From contig NC_087065.1 in the NCBI RefSeq assembly GCF_963678635.1, positions 73,231,345 to 73,295,344 of the forward strand: a stretch of DNA of 64,000 bases, read 5' to 3'. A program made the position numbers and the translations under genes. Under the pieces are notes generated by a model, which was not told the origin of the DNA, ran no database searches, and saw only the letters and a list, made by a program, of their open reading frames with translations. Of the stretch, positions 45,701 to 57,079 are shown piece by piece. This stretch comes from Symsagittifera roscoffensis (lineage: Eukaryota; Xenacoelomorpha; Acoela; Convolutidae). How positions within the stretch are numbered: the first letter of the stretch is position 1; each line of letters starts with the position of its first letter.

Positions 45701-48700
45701 CATGTATTCTCCAATAAGTGGCTAGTGTTTGGTTTTTGTAAGCTCCAGTTTCACAGCTCTGTACGGCAGTAGTTTTTAGTACTTCGGTGTTCGAGGACGA
45801 CAATTTTCACTATGGAAGAAATCAATTAAAAGTAGCATTTTGGCATGTTAGTGAGTCAAAACTTCACAATCATTTTAACATTGTTTTCTGGACTCAGCAG
45901 TTTGATTGTAATGGTATAAACTGCTGGCGTCGAAGCGCAGTCCTCAGTGGCAGTTTGAATGTTGATTTCTAACCTAATTCGCTAGTAAAAGTGTGCATTA
46001 AACGTGTTCACTTATTTGGAAATTTCACTGTAGCATTGGAAATTGCATTTTATCTGTTCTCTGCTTTGTGTGTCTGGTGTCCATTAAGCATTCGTGGCTG
46101 AGTGGTTAGTGTGTGAGACTCTTAATCTCGAGGTCGGAATTTCGAATCTCATACGTAGCCTTCTGATTACACATTATAGAGCTGCCTTTTGTCGTGTTCT
46201 CGCTAGTGTTTGCGAAGCGAAGCTTCGCCTCTGTGTTAAGCTTTTTAATGGCCCAAGTTGAAAAAAAATCCAGTAAGATTGGATTCAGATGTAGAGACAC
46301 TATCCATTGCGCTTCGCTTCTCTTAAATTTTTTTTAAATTTCAGGTAGCGGCTAAGATGCGGGGTCAGGGCATGTCTGTGGCCATGTTGAATGGAGACCT
46401 GGATGTGTCCAGTCGAGTGGCAGTGCTGAACAGATTCAAAGAGGGAAGAGACACGGTCCTCATCACCACAAATGTCTGTGCCAGGGGAATTGACATTGAC
46501 CGCGTATCTCTCGTCATCAACTTCGACTTACCACTCAACGACAAAAGTGAGAAAAATTAATTGGGTCTTTTCTCTTACTTCGAAAGTTGCATCATAGTAC
46601 TCAAATCTGTAGGTTGAAATTAATATGGCGAAGTAAGATTTGATTTTTCATTATTTAAAACAAGCACAATTAACAAATTGGTTATTTTGGGCCATATAAA
46701 AGACAAGCCCAAAAAATTTATCTTGTGGAAAAATAGCCTAATTGACAATAAGCAAACTTTTTAGCCATGGGTATCTACTCTATCTTGTTTAGAAACTGGG
46801 CAAGTGTTTATTGTTATGGAAATTTTGGTACTTGGTTTTTTTTGGAGTTTTAAAATTATTCAAATTAAGTTTTTTTTCGACAATCATTTCAAAACCCGAA
46901 TGAAGGCAAAGTTATCTTTAAGATTCGACCACTCTAGATACGAGCTTTATTACCTAAAAAATCACTTAAAAAATCGATACTACAGATCAGCACTGGTGTA
47001 TAGTTTCTTCTCGCTTTTGTGTTGAGAGCAAAAACTTTATAATCGAAATACGTTTCATTTGTTGTCTAAGTTATTGCCAGTTTTGACCACCGCACCGCAA
47101 AAAACAGTATCATTTGCTTTTTTGTTCATTTAATTGCTACAATGGATTTTGAATGAAACCATCAAAAACTATCTAGGATTTTCTCGAGGGGCGGAGGTTC
47201 ATAAATTATTTAAAAGTTTTGACGATTTGGATTTTCCTGGTCGACCAGCTCTCTCAAAAGACTGAAAATGCCCTATTGTGCCCACAAATTTTGCCTTACT
47301 TATATTTACGCTTGCGATTAGCAAGCGTGATCAAATCAAATCAAAATCAAAATATTGATTCGGGTTAACAACTTGCTTAACACTATCACTTGTATCATGG
47401 TTCATAATGAATTCAAACTTCTAAGCGTGTCCGGCACTTAGACCGGAGCTGAAGAATACGCCTGGGACGGCCAAGGTCGTGGGTTCAAACTGACCAGGAA
47501 CTGTTTCTTTTTTCGCTGAAAAGATTCCTTTCCAAAAAAATTTCGGCCTATAGTTTGTCTGCTTATGTTTTGTCGGTCTAATTGCCTTATCGTAGAATTG
47601 ATGATTTTTTTTGTGTGCGTTTTTCAATGTAGTCGCTTTTAGTATTTCAAATAGCTCCTGCTAGCCTAGACTCCTTATATTTTACTAGCCTATACTTCGT
47701 ATATTTTGCCTTTTTTAGTTTTTTTTTGCTGAAAAACTATATTCGGCTTGAATGATTTCGGCCTTATTTTTTATCGGCTTAGTGACCTAATTTGGTGTCA
47801 TTTTAAGGGAAGCATAACTTTATGGGAAGCATGCTTCATTCTGGATCGCACAAAATGCTAAAATTGCTCAAAGTTTTTCATGACAACAATTATAGTTTCG
47901 ATTCTGCGTGAAATTATTTAAGGTAAAGTTTCGTCAGCTCAGTTGCCGCTTGTTAATTATTTTTGTTAATTTTCAATAATTAACATCGATTGTGTTTGTG
48001 GACGTATTTTCTGCAAAGAGAACATTTTGAGTTTTGTTAAGTTGTGGTTTTAAAATTTTTTTTTTGGATTTAGTGGCTTTCTTTCCTGTCCGCTAGCCTG
48101 CACTATTTACACTTGCGAAGCGAGTGTATTAGTACGAACCTTCTTTTTTCCAACCTAAATTGCAAATAAAAGTGCTTCTTTTGGTATAAATTTGAACAAT
48201 AGGCTGCTGTAGCAGTATAATGTCATATTTGCTTTGATATTTGGTTAGTAAAAAGTTAACTCAGTTGATGCATTTTTAATTCATCAAATGAACTGAAAAA
48301 AGTTAATTGTTTCAAACAGCAGTACAATGATAAAAAGCTTGATTTCAGAAATTTTCCAAATCAATGTATCTAGCAATTATTTTTGAAATGCATAATTTGC
48401 ACAAAATTTGGCTTTATCCTTTCCAATTTATTACATGCAAAATTGTGTCTTTTTGCATTTGGTGTCCCTTTTGCGGCATCGAATTGGCAATCTATTAGCA
48501 TATGTAGCTTTGTTATTAGAGGCTAATTTTGGGGGAATTTAAACATCCGTGGCTGAGTGGCTAGTGCGTGAGACAAAGTTGCAAGGTCGCAGATTCGATT
48601 CCTACACGTAGCCTAGTTTTTACTAGTTCGGGGCTTATTTCACTTGATAAAGCTGCTTTTTGGTCGTGTTGTAGCAAGTTTTTGCGAAGACAATTAAGCA

Positions 48701-49150
48701 TCCGTGGCTTAGTGTGTGAGACTCATAATCTCTAGGCTGCAAGCTCGAATCCGAGACGTAGCCAAATTTTTACTAATTTGAGGCTTATTTCTTATTTTTC
48801 TTATTGCACTCTTTAGAGCTGCTTTTTGTCGCGTTCTCGCTAGTGTTTGCGAAGCGAAACTTCGCCTCTGTGTTTAATGTTGTATCGCAAGTGGTGCGAA
48901 GCTCCGCTTCGTCTGTGTTTTTTCTTAAATAGTTAAAAAATTAAAAATTTAAATTTATAATTTTTTTTCAGAACAACCAGACATGGAGACTTATCTGCAC
49001 AGAATAGGACGTACTGGGAGATTTGGAAGGAAGGGAATGGCCATTAACATGGTGGAGCCGAGACACCTGCAACACATTGAAGCCATCGCACAGCACTTTG
49101 GCAAACCCATCAGACGATTGTGCGAAGAAGATATTGAGTCTCTAAACTGA
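42734..49150 (+). CDS. DDX19: DDX19/Dbp5 DEAD-box mRNA export helicase with an N-terminal PAM2-like motif
   Basis: Eight exons join in phase: 42734-42775, 43014-43204, 43416-43847, 44152-44380, 44556-44707, 45204-45387, 46345-46546 and 48972-49150, giving 536 residues (human DDX19B ~479). The ATPase remodels mRNPs at the cytoplasmic face of the nuclear pore and acts in translation termination. Motifs: Q motif near [10 protein letters not shown] (175-184), [10 protein letters not shown] (197-206), the Dbp5-type LSPTYELA (229-236), GTPGT, VLDEAD (301-306), SAT (336-338), FCHTRK (401-406), [10 protein letters not shown] (451-460) and HRIGRTGR (487-494). The extra N terminus starts [14 protein letters not shown], then [12 protein letters not shown] (15-26), a PAM2 match, then an Asn/Ser-rich stretch with FQP and FG. 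A T-rich CAG acceptor sits eight bases before the ATG, so an upstream UTR exon or trans-splicing is likely. Introns 5 to 7 hold a MITE and several SINEs. Confidence 0.95.
44889..45136. mobile_element. hAT-type MITE in DDX19 intron 5
   Basis: The left end CATAGGCGTGCGCACAAATT and right end AAGGCACGCTACTG are inverted and of the CAGNNGCGTGC type. Flanks GAACGGTG (44881-44888) and GAACTGTG (45137-45144) match at 7 of 8 bases, the target length of hAT. A run of Gs follows the left end. The core shares GATTTTCCGAGCTCTCCTAA with the smaller elements at 2188 and 6597. Confidence 0.75.
45590..46240 (+). mobile_element. F1 SINE-like element in DDX19 intron 6
   Basis: Head remnants AACGCAACTCGCAAATTAAA and TCTAACCTAATTCGCTAGTA. 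The tRNA-like core CATTCGTGGCTGAGTGGTTA starts near 46090, with a possible CTT anticodon loop (GAGACTCTTAATCTC) and B box TTTCGAATC. The tail ends in TTTGCGAAGCGAAGCTTCGC then CTCTGTG. Only the SINE core from ~46085 is certain. Confidence 0.55.
47437..47600 (+). mobile_element. tRNA-like SINE in DDX19 intron 7
   Basis: ACCGGAGCTGAAGAATACGC and B box GTGGGTTCAAACTGACC form a tRNA-like head, followed by TTCGGCCTATAGTTTGTCTG body sequence similar to the SINE at 7254. Confidence 0.4.
48098..48885 (+). mobile_element. F1 SINE-like element with two tRNA-like units in tandem
   Basis: Longest F1 copy. Head TTACACTTGCGAAGCGAGTG, CCAACCTAAATTGCAAATAA, then GAAATGCATAATTTGCAC. Two tRNA-like units follow, CATCCGTGGCTGAGTGGCTA (48541) and GCATCCGTGGCTTAGTGTGT (~48698), each with a B box. 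The tail is GTTTGCGAAGCGAAACTTCG then CCTCTGTG. It ends ~90 bases before the last DDX19 exon. Confidence 0.6.
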
Positions 49151-49790
49151 AACTGTTTTAACGGCAACTGACATTTTTGTAAGAATCTGATGTAGTTTGA
49201 TTTATTATTCAATGATTGATAAAATGTTAAAGATATTTTGTTCGGTTACAGAAACGGCTGGAATTGCTGACTTGAAACAAACAAAAAATCAGCAAACTGA
49301 AATGATTTAAATATTTTTCTCGCTGTTTTGAAACTGTTGATTTAAACTTTATTGTGGATGTTATTCCTTCCATTTCGAAATTTAGTTTATAAAGTACGTT
49401 TTACAATCAAATGAAGAAATCTCTTTATTAATTAATATCGAAATTCTTTCAAAAAGATGAATCAGAAAACGGTGTACATTCGCCAATTGTTTCGAGTTTT
49501 TGTGGAACTTTTTGAAAAGCTTGAAAAGCAAGTTGATTGTCAATATTTTTAAGAATTGTGTTTGGAAGTTGCTTAATCTGTCAGCCATCCTTATCTGATG
49601 AGCACTATAGGTTTTGTTTTTTACTTTGCGATTAGCAAATAGTTTAAAAGCGTCGAAATTTCTTAGATTTTTGGAAACTATGGAATTGCTTCTCGTAGTA
49701 CAGCTTACATGCAAGAGCAGCTGGATTTTACAGGTCTATCAACTCAAAACATTTGTTGTCCAATACTTAAAGATTTTTTTTCCTTTTAAT
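49151..49790. other. 3' flank of DDX19
   Basis: AT-rich, no gene recognised. No canonical AATAAA is found close behind the stop codon. A - strand frame at 49382-49714 shows no family features. Confidence 0.3.
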
Positions 49791-49794
49791 AGTC

Positions 49795-50300
49795 ATAAAC
49801 GTAGTGAATACTCTTATATATATCTTGGCGATTTTTTGTTTAAGAATAATGAACGTAGTGAGTACTCTTCTATAAGTCTTGGTGATAGTTTGTGTTTTTT
49901 TCAGGAAAAAGTTAAAATTTGTTCACTCTCAATTTTGATTTTTCTGGTTTGGCTCGATTTCTTTTTCAGTTAATTTCATTTCTTTTGTCAAAATGAAGAC
50001 AAAATCCACTATCGAACTGCAAAAATGTACAGGTAACAAAAAACGTGATCGACTCCTTATTTCGAATATGGAAATTAATTATCTGAGTTCCCTGCAAAAT
50101 AAAATAGTTTTACTTATTGATCCAGAATTGGGCTAACTTGATCAAAAGTATGTCAATCATAAATTGTTCTACAAAATAAAGAGCTTTAATTCCATCTATT
50201 TTTTAATCGAAATTCAAAAGTTGAAGGTTTTTCAAAAGACAAGTCAGTTTTTATTAAGTTTCTTTGTGTTCATTGCTCTCCAACTGACAGTTTTCTTTCA
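49795..50300 (+). repeat. R2 family repeat with duplicated head
   Basis: The head AACGTAGTGAATACTCTTAT and a second AACGTAGTGAGTACTCTTCT stand ~65 bases apart. They are followed by AACAAAAAACGTGATCGACT, TTATTGATCCAGAATTGGGC, GTCAATCATAAATTGTTCTA and AAAAGACAAGTCAGTTTTTA. The most complete R2 copy outside CWC27. Confidence 0.6.
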
Positions 50301-52780
50301 GGAAGAAGTCCTAAAATTTGGCGACAGTTGGAAATTGTAAGCAAAGTAAGAAGAGAAATTTTATACTGTTTTCTCAGTTTGGTTGTAAGCAAAGTAAGAA
50401 AAGAAATTTTACCCAGTTTTCTCAATTTGGTTTGATTTGACCAAAAAATGATAATGATATTTGATTCGAAATTGATTACACTTGCATTTAGAAGGGTTGT
50501 TGCAAGCAGGTACTAGACTTTTTTCTTGTTAATAACTTTGTTCGAAGAAATTACAAGTGAATGCTTGCTTTATTATCAAGTCAAATTATTTTTTTTAACT
50601 GAAAAGTTTTGGCTATTACAAACTATCGTCTGTATGCTTACTTTTGTCAGCTTAGTACCCACAGAAATGACTCTTTTGAATGTTCAGCTTCTTCCTAGCA
50701 TGTCAAATGCTTTCTTTACACTTTCATTTGGTGCAGGTTTTTTTTCGAAAAAAAAGCAATTTCCATAATTTTTCCTAACAAAAACGATTATTTGAAGGTT
50801 TTTTCAAATGTTACTTTGTCTTATCATTTGCTTTTAGTCATAATCATTCTTTCGCTGTATGGTTTTTAAAAGCTTTTCTTCGATTTTTTTGGAAAATATT
50901 TTTTGCTTGGCTTAAAATGTTACGCGTGTTACAATACCATTTTCAATTTATTAATTCAAATTCATTGGATTTTTTTTTTCAAATTTCAATTATATGAAAT
51001 AAAAGTTGTTCTAAGATATACAATTAGTCACTACAATCGAAGGAAAGTGATTCATGCGTGCGCTTTGAGTAAAAAAAATTGCATACTGCTTAACCTGGAA
51101 TAGCTTCTGTAGGTACACTAAGATTTTCCCCCCGATATTTGAAAAAGGGGAGGATCATCGCCATGCAAAATGAAATGCCACAAGTAATCATCGGGAATGG
51201 ATCTAGCGAAATATCATATCAGAGCTCTTTCAATTGCGACTCGAACGACATAAAATTGTCAAGATTGAAACTAGTTTTCTGTGAATGAAATCAATTATTG
51301 TTTCCTTCATTTAAAAACAGTTTGAATTCATTCTTCAAAAGTTGATTTTTTCATAAAACTACTCAGTTTTTTTGTTTTTTTTTCGTTCATTGAATTTTTT
51401 CAATTTTATGATTAAAAAATTTATTTTGAAGTGATTTCTAAAGCTATTCAAAATAGTAGTGCATTTTTCTCTGAAATTTGACAGCAGGACTGCGTATCAC
51501 AAAGTTTACTCTCAAGTAGGATGTTACTCACAAGTTGCTCAAAAGACCAGCAGTCTCGTTTTAAGGTGTCTTAACAGCATTTTCCTGCAGATAATTTTTG
51601 CAAAGATTGTCATCAGGAAAGTCTAACACGGTTCGCATGGTCGCAATTTTCACGCTTGCTGTAACACATTTATCGATTTACCATGTCAAATTGTCTGTTT
51701 TTTCCCAAATTTCCTTTCTTTGAAATAAAAAAGGTTTAGCAGTCAGTATCCAAGTGATGTAAGATATTCCTTCGTGTGTATTGCCTAAAACATCCACAAA
51801 ATGCTCGCTGAAAATTTTTTGTAGGTTTCTTTGCATTTCTTGTTTCTTCGTTGTCATTTTTCCTCCGTTTCATGTTTATTTCGAGAATTACGTGCAATAA
51901 AAAAAGGAATAATTAATGTATGTTTAATTAAATTACATAATATGAATTTTTCTCACTGAGATATAAAACTTTATTATCAAGCCGTTTTTAAACCTGTTCA
52001 TTTATTGGAAATAAAAATTAGCTGCTTTATTTAAACAGCATTATCTGGTTCTGCATGACATAGTGCTTTCATTGCTCATTAATTTCCATAGGAATGGGTA
52101 TATTTGTCAAGCAGCTTTAGCGCAACGGAAAAATTGAGTCCCTATGAATCAGAAGCTTGGCTTCTTCTAATCCCCGCACTGCTTTCGTTCCCAAATAGGG
52201 GTTAACTTAATGGTTTTTTTGTTTTATCTGGCTTCAAATCTCATTTATGCAGTTTTTTAATTGCATAAGCTGCAAATTGCATATTGCATTTATGCGATCT
52301 GATCTGGATGTTAAAAATTCTTTTACGTAAAAAGCGTCCAAACTTGCAAACTCAAATTAGTTTCCTTCTAAGCCAAAGATCTAGTTTATCAAATATAATA
52401 ATAACTACAGCATATACCATTGAAAACAACTGACCTCGTAGTTGTTAATTAGGGCAAAGTTGATACGCTATTTCAATTCAATGCCGACAGCTAAAAATAA
52501 CGGATATTGTTAAAAATTTCCTCCCCTATTGTACCTAGTTTCGAATTGTCACCCCTATACAAAGAACTAATTCAACGGTTAAGCATTTGTGAAATTTAAG
52601 ACTATTAAAAGATACGCCCTTTTTCAAAGAGGGTTAAAGGGAGGTAGTTAGAGACCCCAACGACTGGTATTTTTTTGAACAGCTGATTCACTTGATTGCA
52701 CTGCATTATTAACAAAATCGATGGCTTAGTTTTACGATTCGATCTATTTAGATAAACCTAGGCTAAAAAAAATATATATA
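50300..52780. other. Gene-free stretch
   Basis: AT-rich. A short direct repeat, GTAAGCAAAGTAAGAA with AGAAATTTTA, occurs at ~50337 and ~50385. A tRNA-like piece, CAGCTTTAGCGCAACGG, lies at ~52114 but lacks a convincing B box. No gene found. Confidence 0.35.
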
Positions 52781-52783
52781 TAT

Positions 52784-53164
52784 AACAACAGCAACGTTCA
52801 TCTGATCAAATTTAGTTGTTTTTAATTGAAATGATGAATGCAATTGAGATTTCCGCGCTGACATGATTTAATCATAAACATAAACTGTTTCCAAAACATA
52901 TATCTAACACTTCTTCACTTTTTCTTCCTTTAACAAAAAGCGGATCGTTTTGGTAGATTTTGGTTGCCAGTTGTGTCGATTGGTGATCTACCAAAACTAT
53001 CTGATTTTTGTTAAAGGAAGAAAAAAGTGATGAAATGTTAGACATATGTTTTGGAAACAGTTTATGATTATGATAAAATCATGTCAGCTCGGAAATCTCA
53101 ATTGCATTCATCATTTCAATTAAAAACAACAAAAACTGATCAGATGGACGTTGCTGCTGTTTTT
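52784..53164. mobile_element. 381 bp fold-back element
   Basis: Almost the whole element is one inverted repeat. The left arm, starting AACAACAGCAACGTTCATC, pairs with the right arm ending GATGGACGTTGCTGCTGTT. Arms are ~170 bases each with scattered mismatches, and the loop of ~30 bases lies between TTTTGGTAGAT and ATCTACCAAAA. Non-coding; a fold-back MITE or a long-hairpin RNA locus. Confidence 0.85.
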
Positions 53165-54865
53165 AATTTTTGTGAGTTCATGAGTCTAGCGTTTTAGTTT
53201 TTCAAGTTTCTTAAATTTTCAATTTTCAAATTTTATCATTTTTTTCCAATTTTTATACACAATTTTATTTTTCTACCCCAAAATTTTTGATAGTACACAC
53301 ACACCAGAATATTTTTTATCCTTTCTCTAGATGTAATTATGTTGACTTGGTTAACATAGATACAAATATGGAAAAGTTATTTTAAGATTTGGTTATTATT
53401 TCTTAATTTATAACATTATTTTATTTTAAATCTACCTAAAATTGAGGCATAGCATGAAGTCGGTTTAAAAATTGACTAAAAGTTTCATTATTACATAAAA
53501 TGCGATTCACTGCGGTTGATGTTGTCAAGCTCAGTATGACTGTTTTTTGTAAAATTTTAAAATCTAAAATCTAAGCTATAGGAGGGCACACAATTGAAAA
53601 GACTTTAACAAAGCCCAAAGTAAACATTTTGAATACTTTTTCATATTTTTCCTTATTTTCCGAAATTTCTTGTCGAAAATACTCATCAAGAGCTTTTTGA
53701 GCTGTATTTTTTTTCCCGACAAGTGGTTTAAAAAAAAGATTTCTGCCGGTGGGTTTCGTCAAAATAACTTAAGAAGAAATCAATTACACTGGTAGAAATC
53801 TTCGACTAAAGACAATTTCTGACGGACTTCTGAAAAATTTTAGGCGTTCTGAAAAAACTTGGCATAACGGACATTACCATTACCAGTGTGATACTTATAT
53901 GCAACAAAATACTCAGTCCCATAGATAAAAAAACTGAACGTGAAACGTAAATTAGAAAAGAAAATAAAAAATTAAAACCTGAACTGCCTAAATTTAGTCA
54001 TTGCAATATCACAAAAAATTAGTGGTTTTTTTACCACGATCTAAAATAGGGTCGTAGCGTAAAGTTTGACTAGATCCAGCCAGATTTAACATTGTTGGGA
54101 CCAAACACTGGCCACTGCACAGTATCGTACGAAACTTTTCATTCTGCTCAATATAAATTGCCTCATGATACGTTCTAAGAATTGCACAATAATTTAAATA
54201 TTTTTTTCGTGCGTATTTTTTTCGTGTCTCAGTTATGATTGCATAGCATAAAATTTGTCGACTTTATAACCTGTTTTTTTTATGATCTGTCTACTTTTTG
54301 CTAAGTAACCCATCATTACTCAAGCAGTAATATCCCACGAATGTACTTAAACAGCCGATGAGGAATTTCAATGTATAATTTTGAACCAACATCTTTACTG
54401 AAACAGAAAAGTGAAATTTTAAAAAATGTATAACGTTTCTGAGAAATCCAACAAGCATATCAATACATTGACAGTAACCTCGGGGTAATCTGTAAAAGGT
54501 TTGGGTTACATGTAAATTGTCTGGAACTTTGGGGCAAATTGTGTACATGTAGTTGAATGAAATCTGTATGCGTGAAATTTAGAACCGGCGAGCTAATTTC
54601 TGTGTTCTCTTTTCAGTTCATACTTTGCGTCACAACGTGCAATTGATGAATTTCAGCGTTACTAAGAACCGTTTTTTTTAGCATAACAGTTTTTTTGGCA
54701 GAAAAGACAAAAGTATGATCTATTATAGGGTGCGTATTCCTAGGTCCTGAAATGAAAAATCATTCCCAAGGGTCCCAGAATAAAAAACCAGTCGCATAAC
54801 TCCAAAAACAGTCGCAAAGCTTCACGGCGATAACCGGCTCTAAAGTGCGTTTTTAGTCCTAGGAT
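53165..54865. other. Gene-free stretch
   Basis: AT-rich; no gene or clear mobile element recognised. Short - strand frames at 53571-53762 and 54291-54548 show no known motif. Confidence 0.3.
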
Positions 54866-54867
54866 CT

Positions 54868-54908
54868 ATTTAACAATCCCCCCTTCAAGAAAGGGGGGAG
54901 ATTGTTGA
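54868..54908. repeat. Short G/C-rich hairpin
   Basis: AACAATCCCCCCTT and AAGGGGGGAGATTGTT form a stem of about 14 pairs with a 5-base loop, in an otherwise AT-rich stretch. Confidence 0.6.
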
Positions 54909-55143
54909 GTAGATTACTTGCAGCGAATTTTCGACCAATCACGATGCAGCAAAATTCGAATTTCAAATGCAACGCTCTAGTGCTAATTTACTGCTTTTAT
55001 TTATAGGGGTGGCAATTCTTTAGTAGATACCCAAAGGAAGGACGATTTTTAAGTCGATCCAAAAATCGGTCTGCTAAAAAACCGTTCTGTCAAAAGCTTA
55101 GCACCAATGTTACTGAAGCAGTAAATTTGAGACTATCCATATG

Positions 55144-55226
55144 GTTTACTTTTCTCAGAAATACTGCTACGCAACCATCGACTCTGTAGGTATAACTGTA
55201 GGATTTCTGAGAAAAGTAAAGTGGTT
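55144..55226. repeat. Interleaved inverted repeats (A-B-A'-B' order)
   Basis: TTTACTTTTCTCAGAAAT (A) is followed by ACTGCTACGCAACCA (B), then after a spacer ATTTCTGAGAAAAGTAAA (A') and TGGTTACGTAGCAGT (B'). The order is crossed, not nested, so a transcript could form a pseudoknot but not a simple hairpin. Confidence 0.75.
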
Positions 55227-55234
55227 ACGTAGCA

Positions 55235-55431
55235 GTGTTTAGACAACCGCGTATTCATACTCGTCAGTAAGCAGACAAATACTCTATTAACCAATCATAA
55301 TCGAGGCTAGGAAGAAAAGAATAATTAATAATTATTTACTTCGTAAGTTTGGTTTCTCATCTCGATTCTGATTGGTTAATATAGTATTTGTCTGCTTACT
55401 GACAAGTATGAATACGCGGTTGTCTAAATAC
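55235..55431. mobile_element. ~197 bp fold-back MITE
   Basis: GTTTAGACAACCGCGTATTC at the left is mirrored by GAATACGCGGTTGTCTAAAT at the right. Pairing continues for ~65 bases through CAGACAAATACT and AACCAATCA. The centre is AT-rich. It directly follows the interleaved repeat at 55144-55226. Confidence 0.8.
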
Positions 55432-55556
55432 AGACCGCACTCCACAGTCGATATAATTGAAAGTTTAATTTTAACCACACAGCGTTATATAATGATATGT
55501 CTGGGATATACTCGCGCATATTATTCCAATTGCTAAAGATTCTTTTTGTTCCGACT

Positions 55557-56047
55557 TTCGATACGAAAGTAACGGAATATTTGTGCTCGGGGTGCGTTTT
55601 TTTTCTTCAGACAAATTTCGACTTTTTAAGTAGCCATTTTTGACAGAATTTTTTTATATCATTCGAAAAGTATTGTTGTCCTGAGCTAAAAATTGAAAAG
55701 ATATTTCACCTGTGACCATTTTTCGTAAAGTTACGGGGGTTTAAAGATTGCCATTTTGGCCAATTTGGGACAATTAACGCGCGATATATTTCGCGCTATT
55801 AATGCGTAAGCGGATATTTAATCCGTCTTAGAAATCGTTCCAAATTGGTTAAACGAAGCTTATTTACCATAAATGGTTTGTTGTAAGGAGCGAAATCTAT
55901 CCTTTTGTACTTTATATGGCATGTGGGGGGATGATTTTCATAAAAAGTTTTAAATTTTAGAAGAAAAAAAATTTTCATTTTATTTCATTTCATTGAATTT
56001 TTTAAATGTTATTACTGCTCCATTAACCCTAAAAGGCAGTCGGAACA
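55557..56047. mobile_element. MITE, second copy of the family nested at 11413
   Basis: TGTTCCGACTTTCG at the left and GGCAGTCGGAACA at the right are inverted ends. The interior shares ATATATTTCGCGCTATTAA-like, GGGGATGATTTTCA and TTATTACTGCTCCATTAACC segments with 11413-12046. It is 491 bp against 634 bp there. A small palindrome, ACTTTCGATACGAAAGT, follows the left end. Confidence 0.65.
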
Positions 56048-56939
56048 TTCAGACAATTACCTCACGACTTGTCAACAAAACTATCAATTTCAAAAACAAA
56101 ACAGTCTAAACTAGTGGCAAAACAAAGATTTACGCGCACAATAACACTCGTGTTGAATTGAAGCGCAGCGGAGCAAGCGGTTGCTAATCGCCAATGCCGC
56201 GTTTGAAGTTAGCTATCACACTTTATAATTGTTCTGAGTCTGCTAAAAAATCGGTCTGCTAAAAAACCGGTCTGCTAAAATCCCTAGGCCCATTTTGACG
56301 GTTATCTGAAAAGTGCTTACATGTATTTGTCTATATTGTCTCCCAGAAAGCATTAATCTTATGTGAAGATAAACAAACCATGTTGCTTGATCGAAGGGGC
56401 TTTCAACAGTGTCAAAATCCAACAATACCGAAACTGAAATTGAGTTCAGCAGTGCATAAAATTGATGATAATTGAAAATTTTGAATTCCTTTTGTAAATT
56501 TTTGGCAATTTTGCGTTAAAACTGTTTTGGTTTGGAGCAAAATTGAGAAAAAATTTTAAACAATTGCTGAGTTAATTATTTGTACAGCAAAATTATGACG
56601 GTGCACTTTTCTTTAAGTTAATTGCGACATCAATTAAACTGGACAGTTTCTGTTTTCGCCTTCAGCTAACTTTGAGTTCCATTATTTGCCACTAATTTGG
56701 GCTAAGTAAAAACAGTTTTCAAATTCAATTTCGGCACAAGCTTCTGCCGAACAAAAATTTTTGGTGTAAATATACCAGCCGAAGTATAAACCAACAAAAA
56801 AAGCGCAGGAGATGTAACCTAGCTGAAACATTACGTCATCTGGTTAAAATTTGCAGGACTTACGTGTCTCTTACACTATTGATACATAAGTATTATATAA
56901 CAATTACGAATTTTCGGCTGGTTTGTATAGTAGCTGGTT

Positions 56940-57020
56940 TACACTTCGGGTGGCTTACACACCACAAAAACTTTCGGCACTGTTGTACTTTGGCACTGTT
57001 GTACTTTGGCACCATTGTAC
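56940..57020. repeat. CGGCACTGTTGTACTT repeat, single end
   Basis: Three tandem units around TTCGGCACTGTTGTACTTTGG, the same as the right end of the element at 59713-59990. No matching inverted left end is found nearby, so it may be a fragment. Confidence 0.5.
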
Positions 57021-57079
57021 TGCCTCCCTTGCAGATAGCAAATAATCATCTGATTTCAGGGTGGACTTTATAAGATACT

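Noticed and set aside
46090-46165. Functional tRNA-Lys(CTT) gene
   Set aside because: The boxes and a possible anticodon loop are present, but the acceptor stem does not pair and the same unit recurs with a SINE tail at 48541 and 48698.
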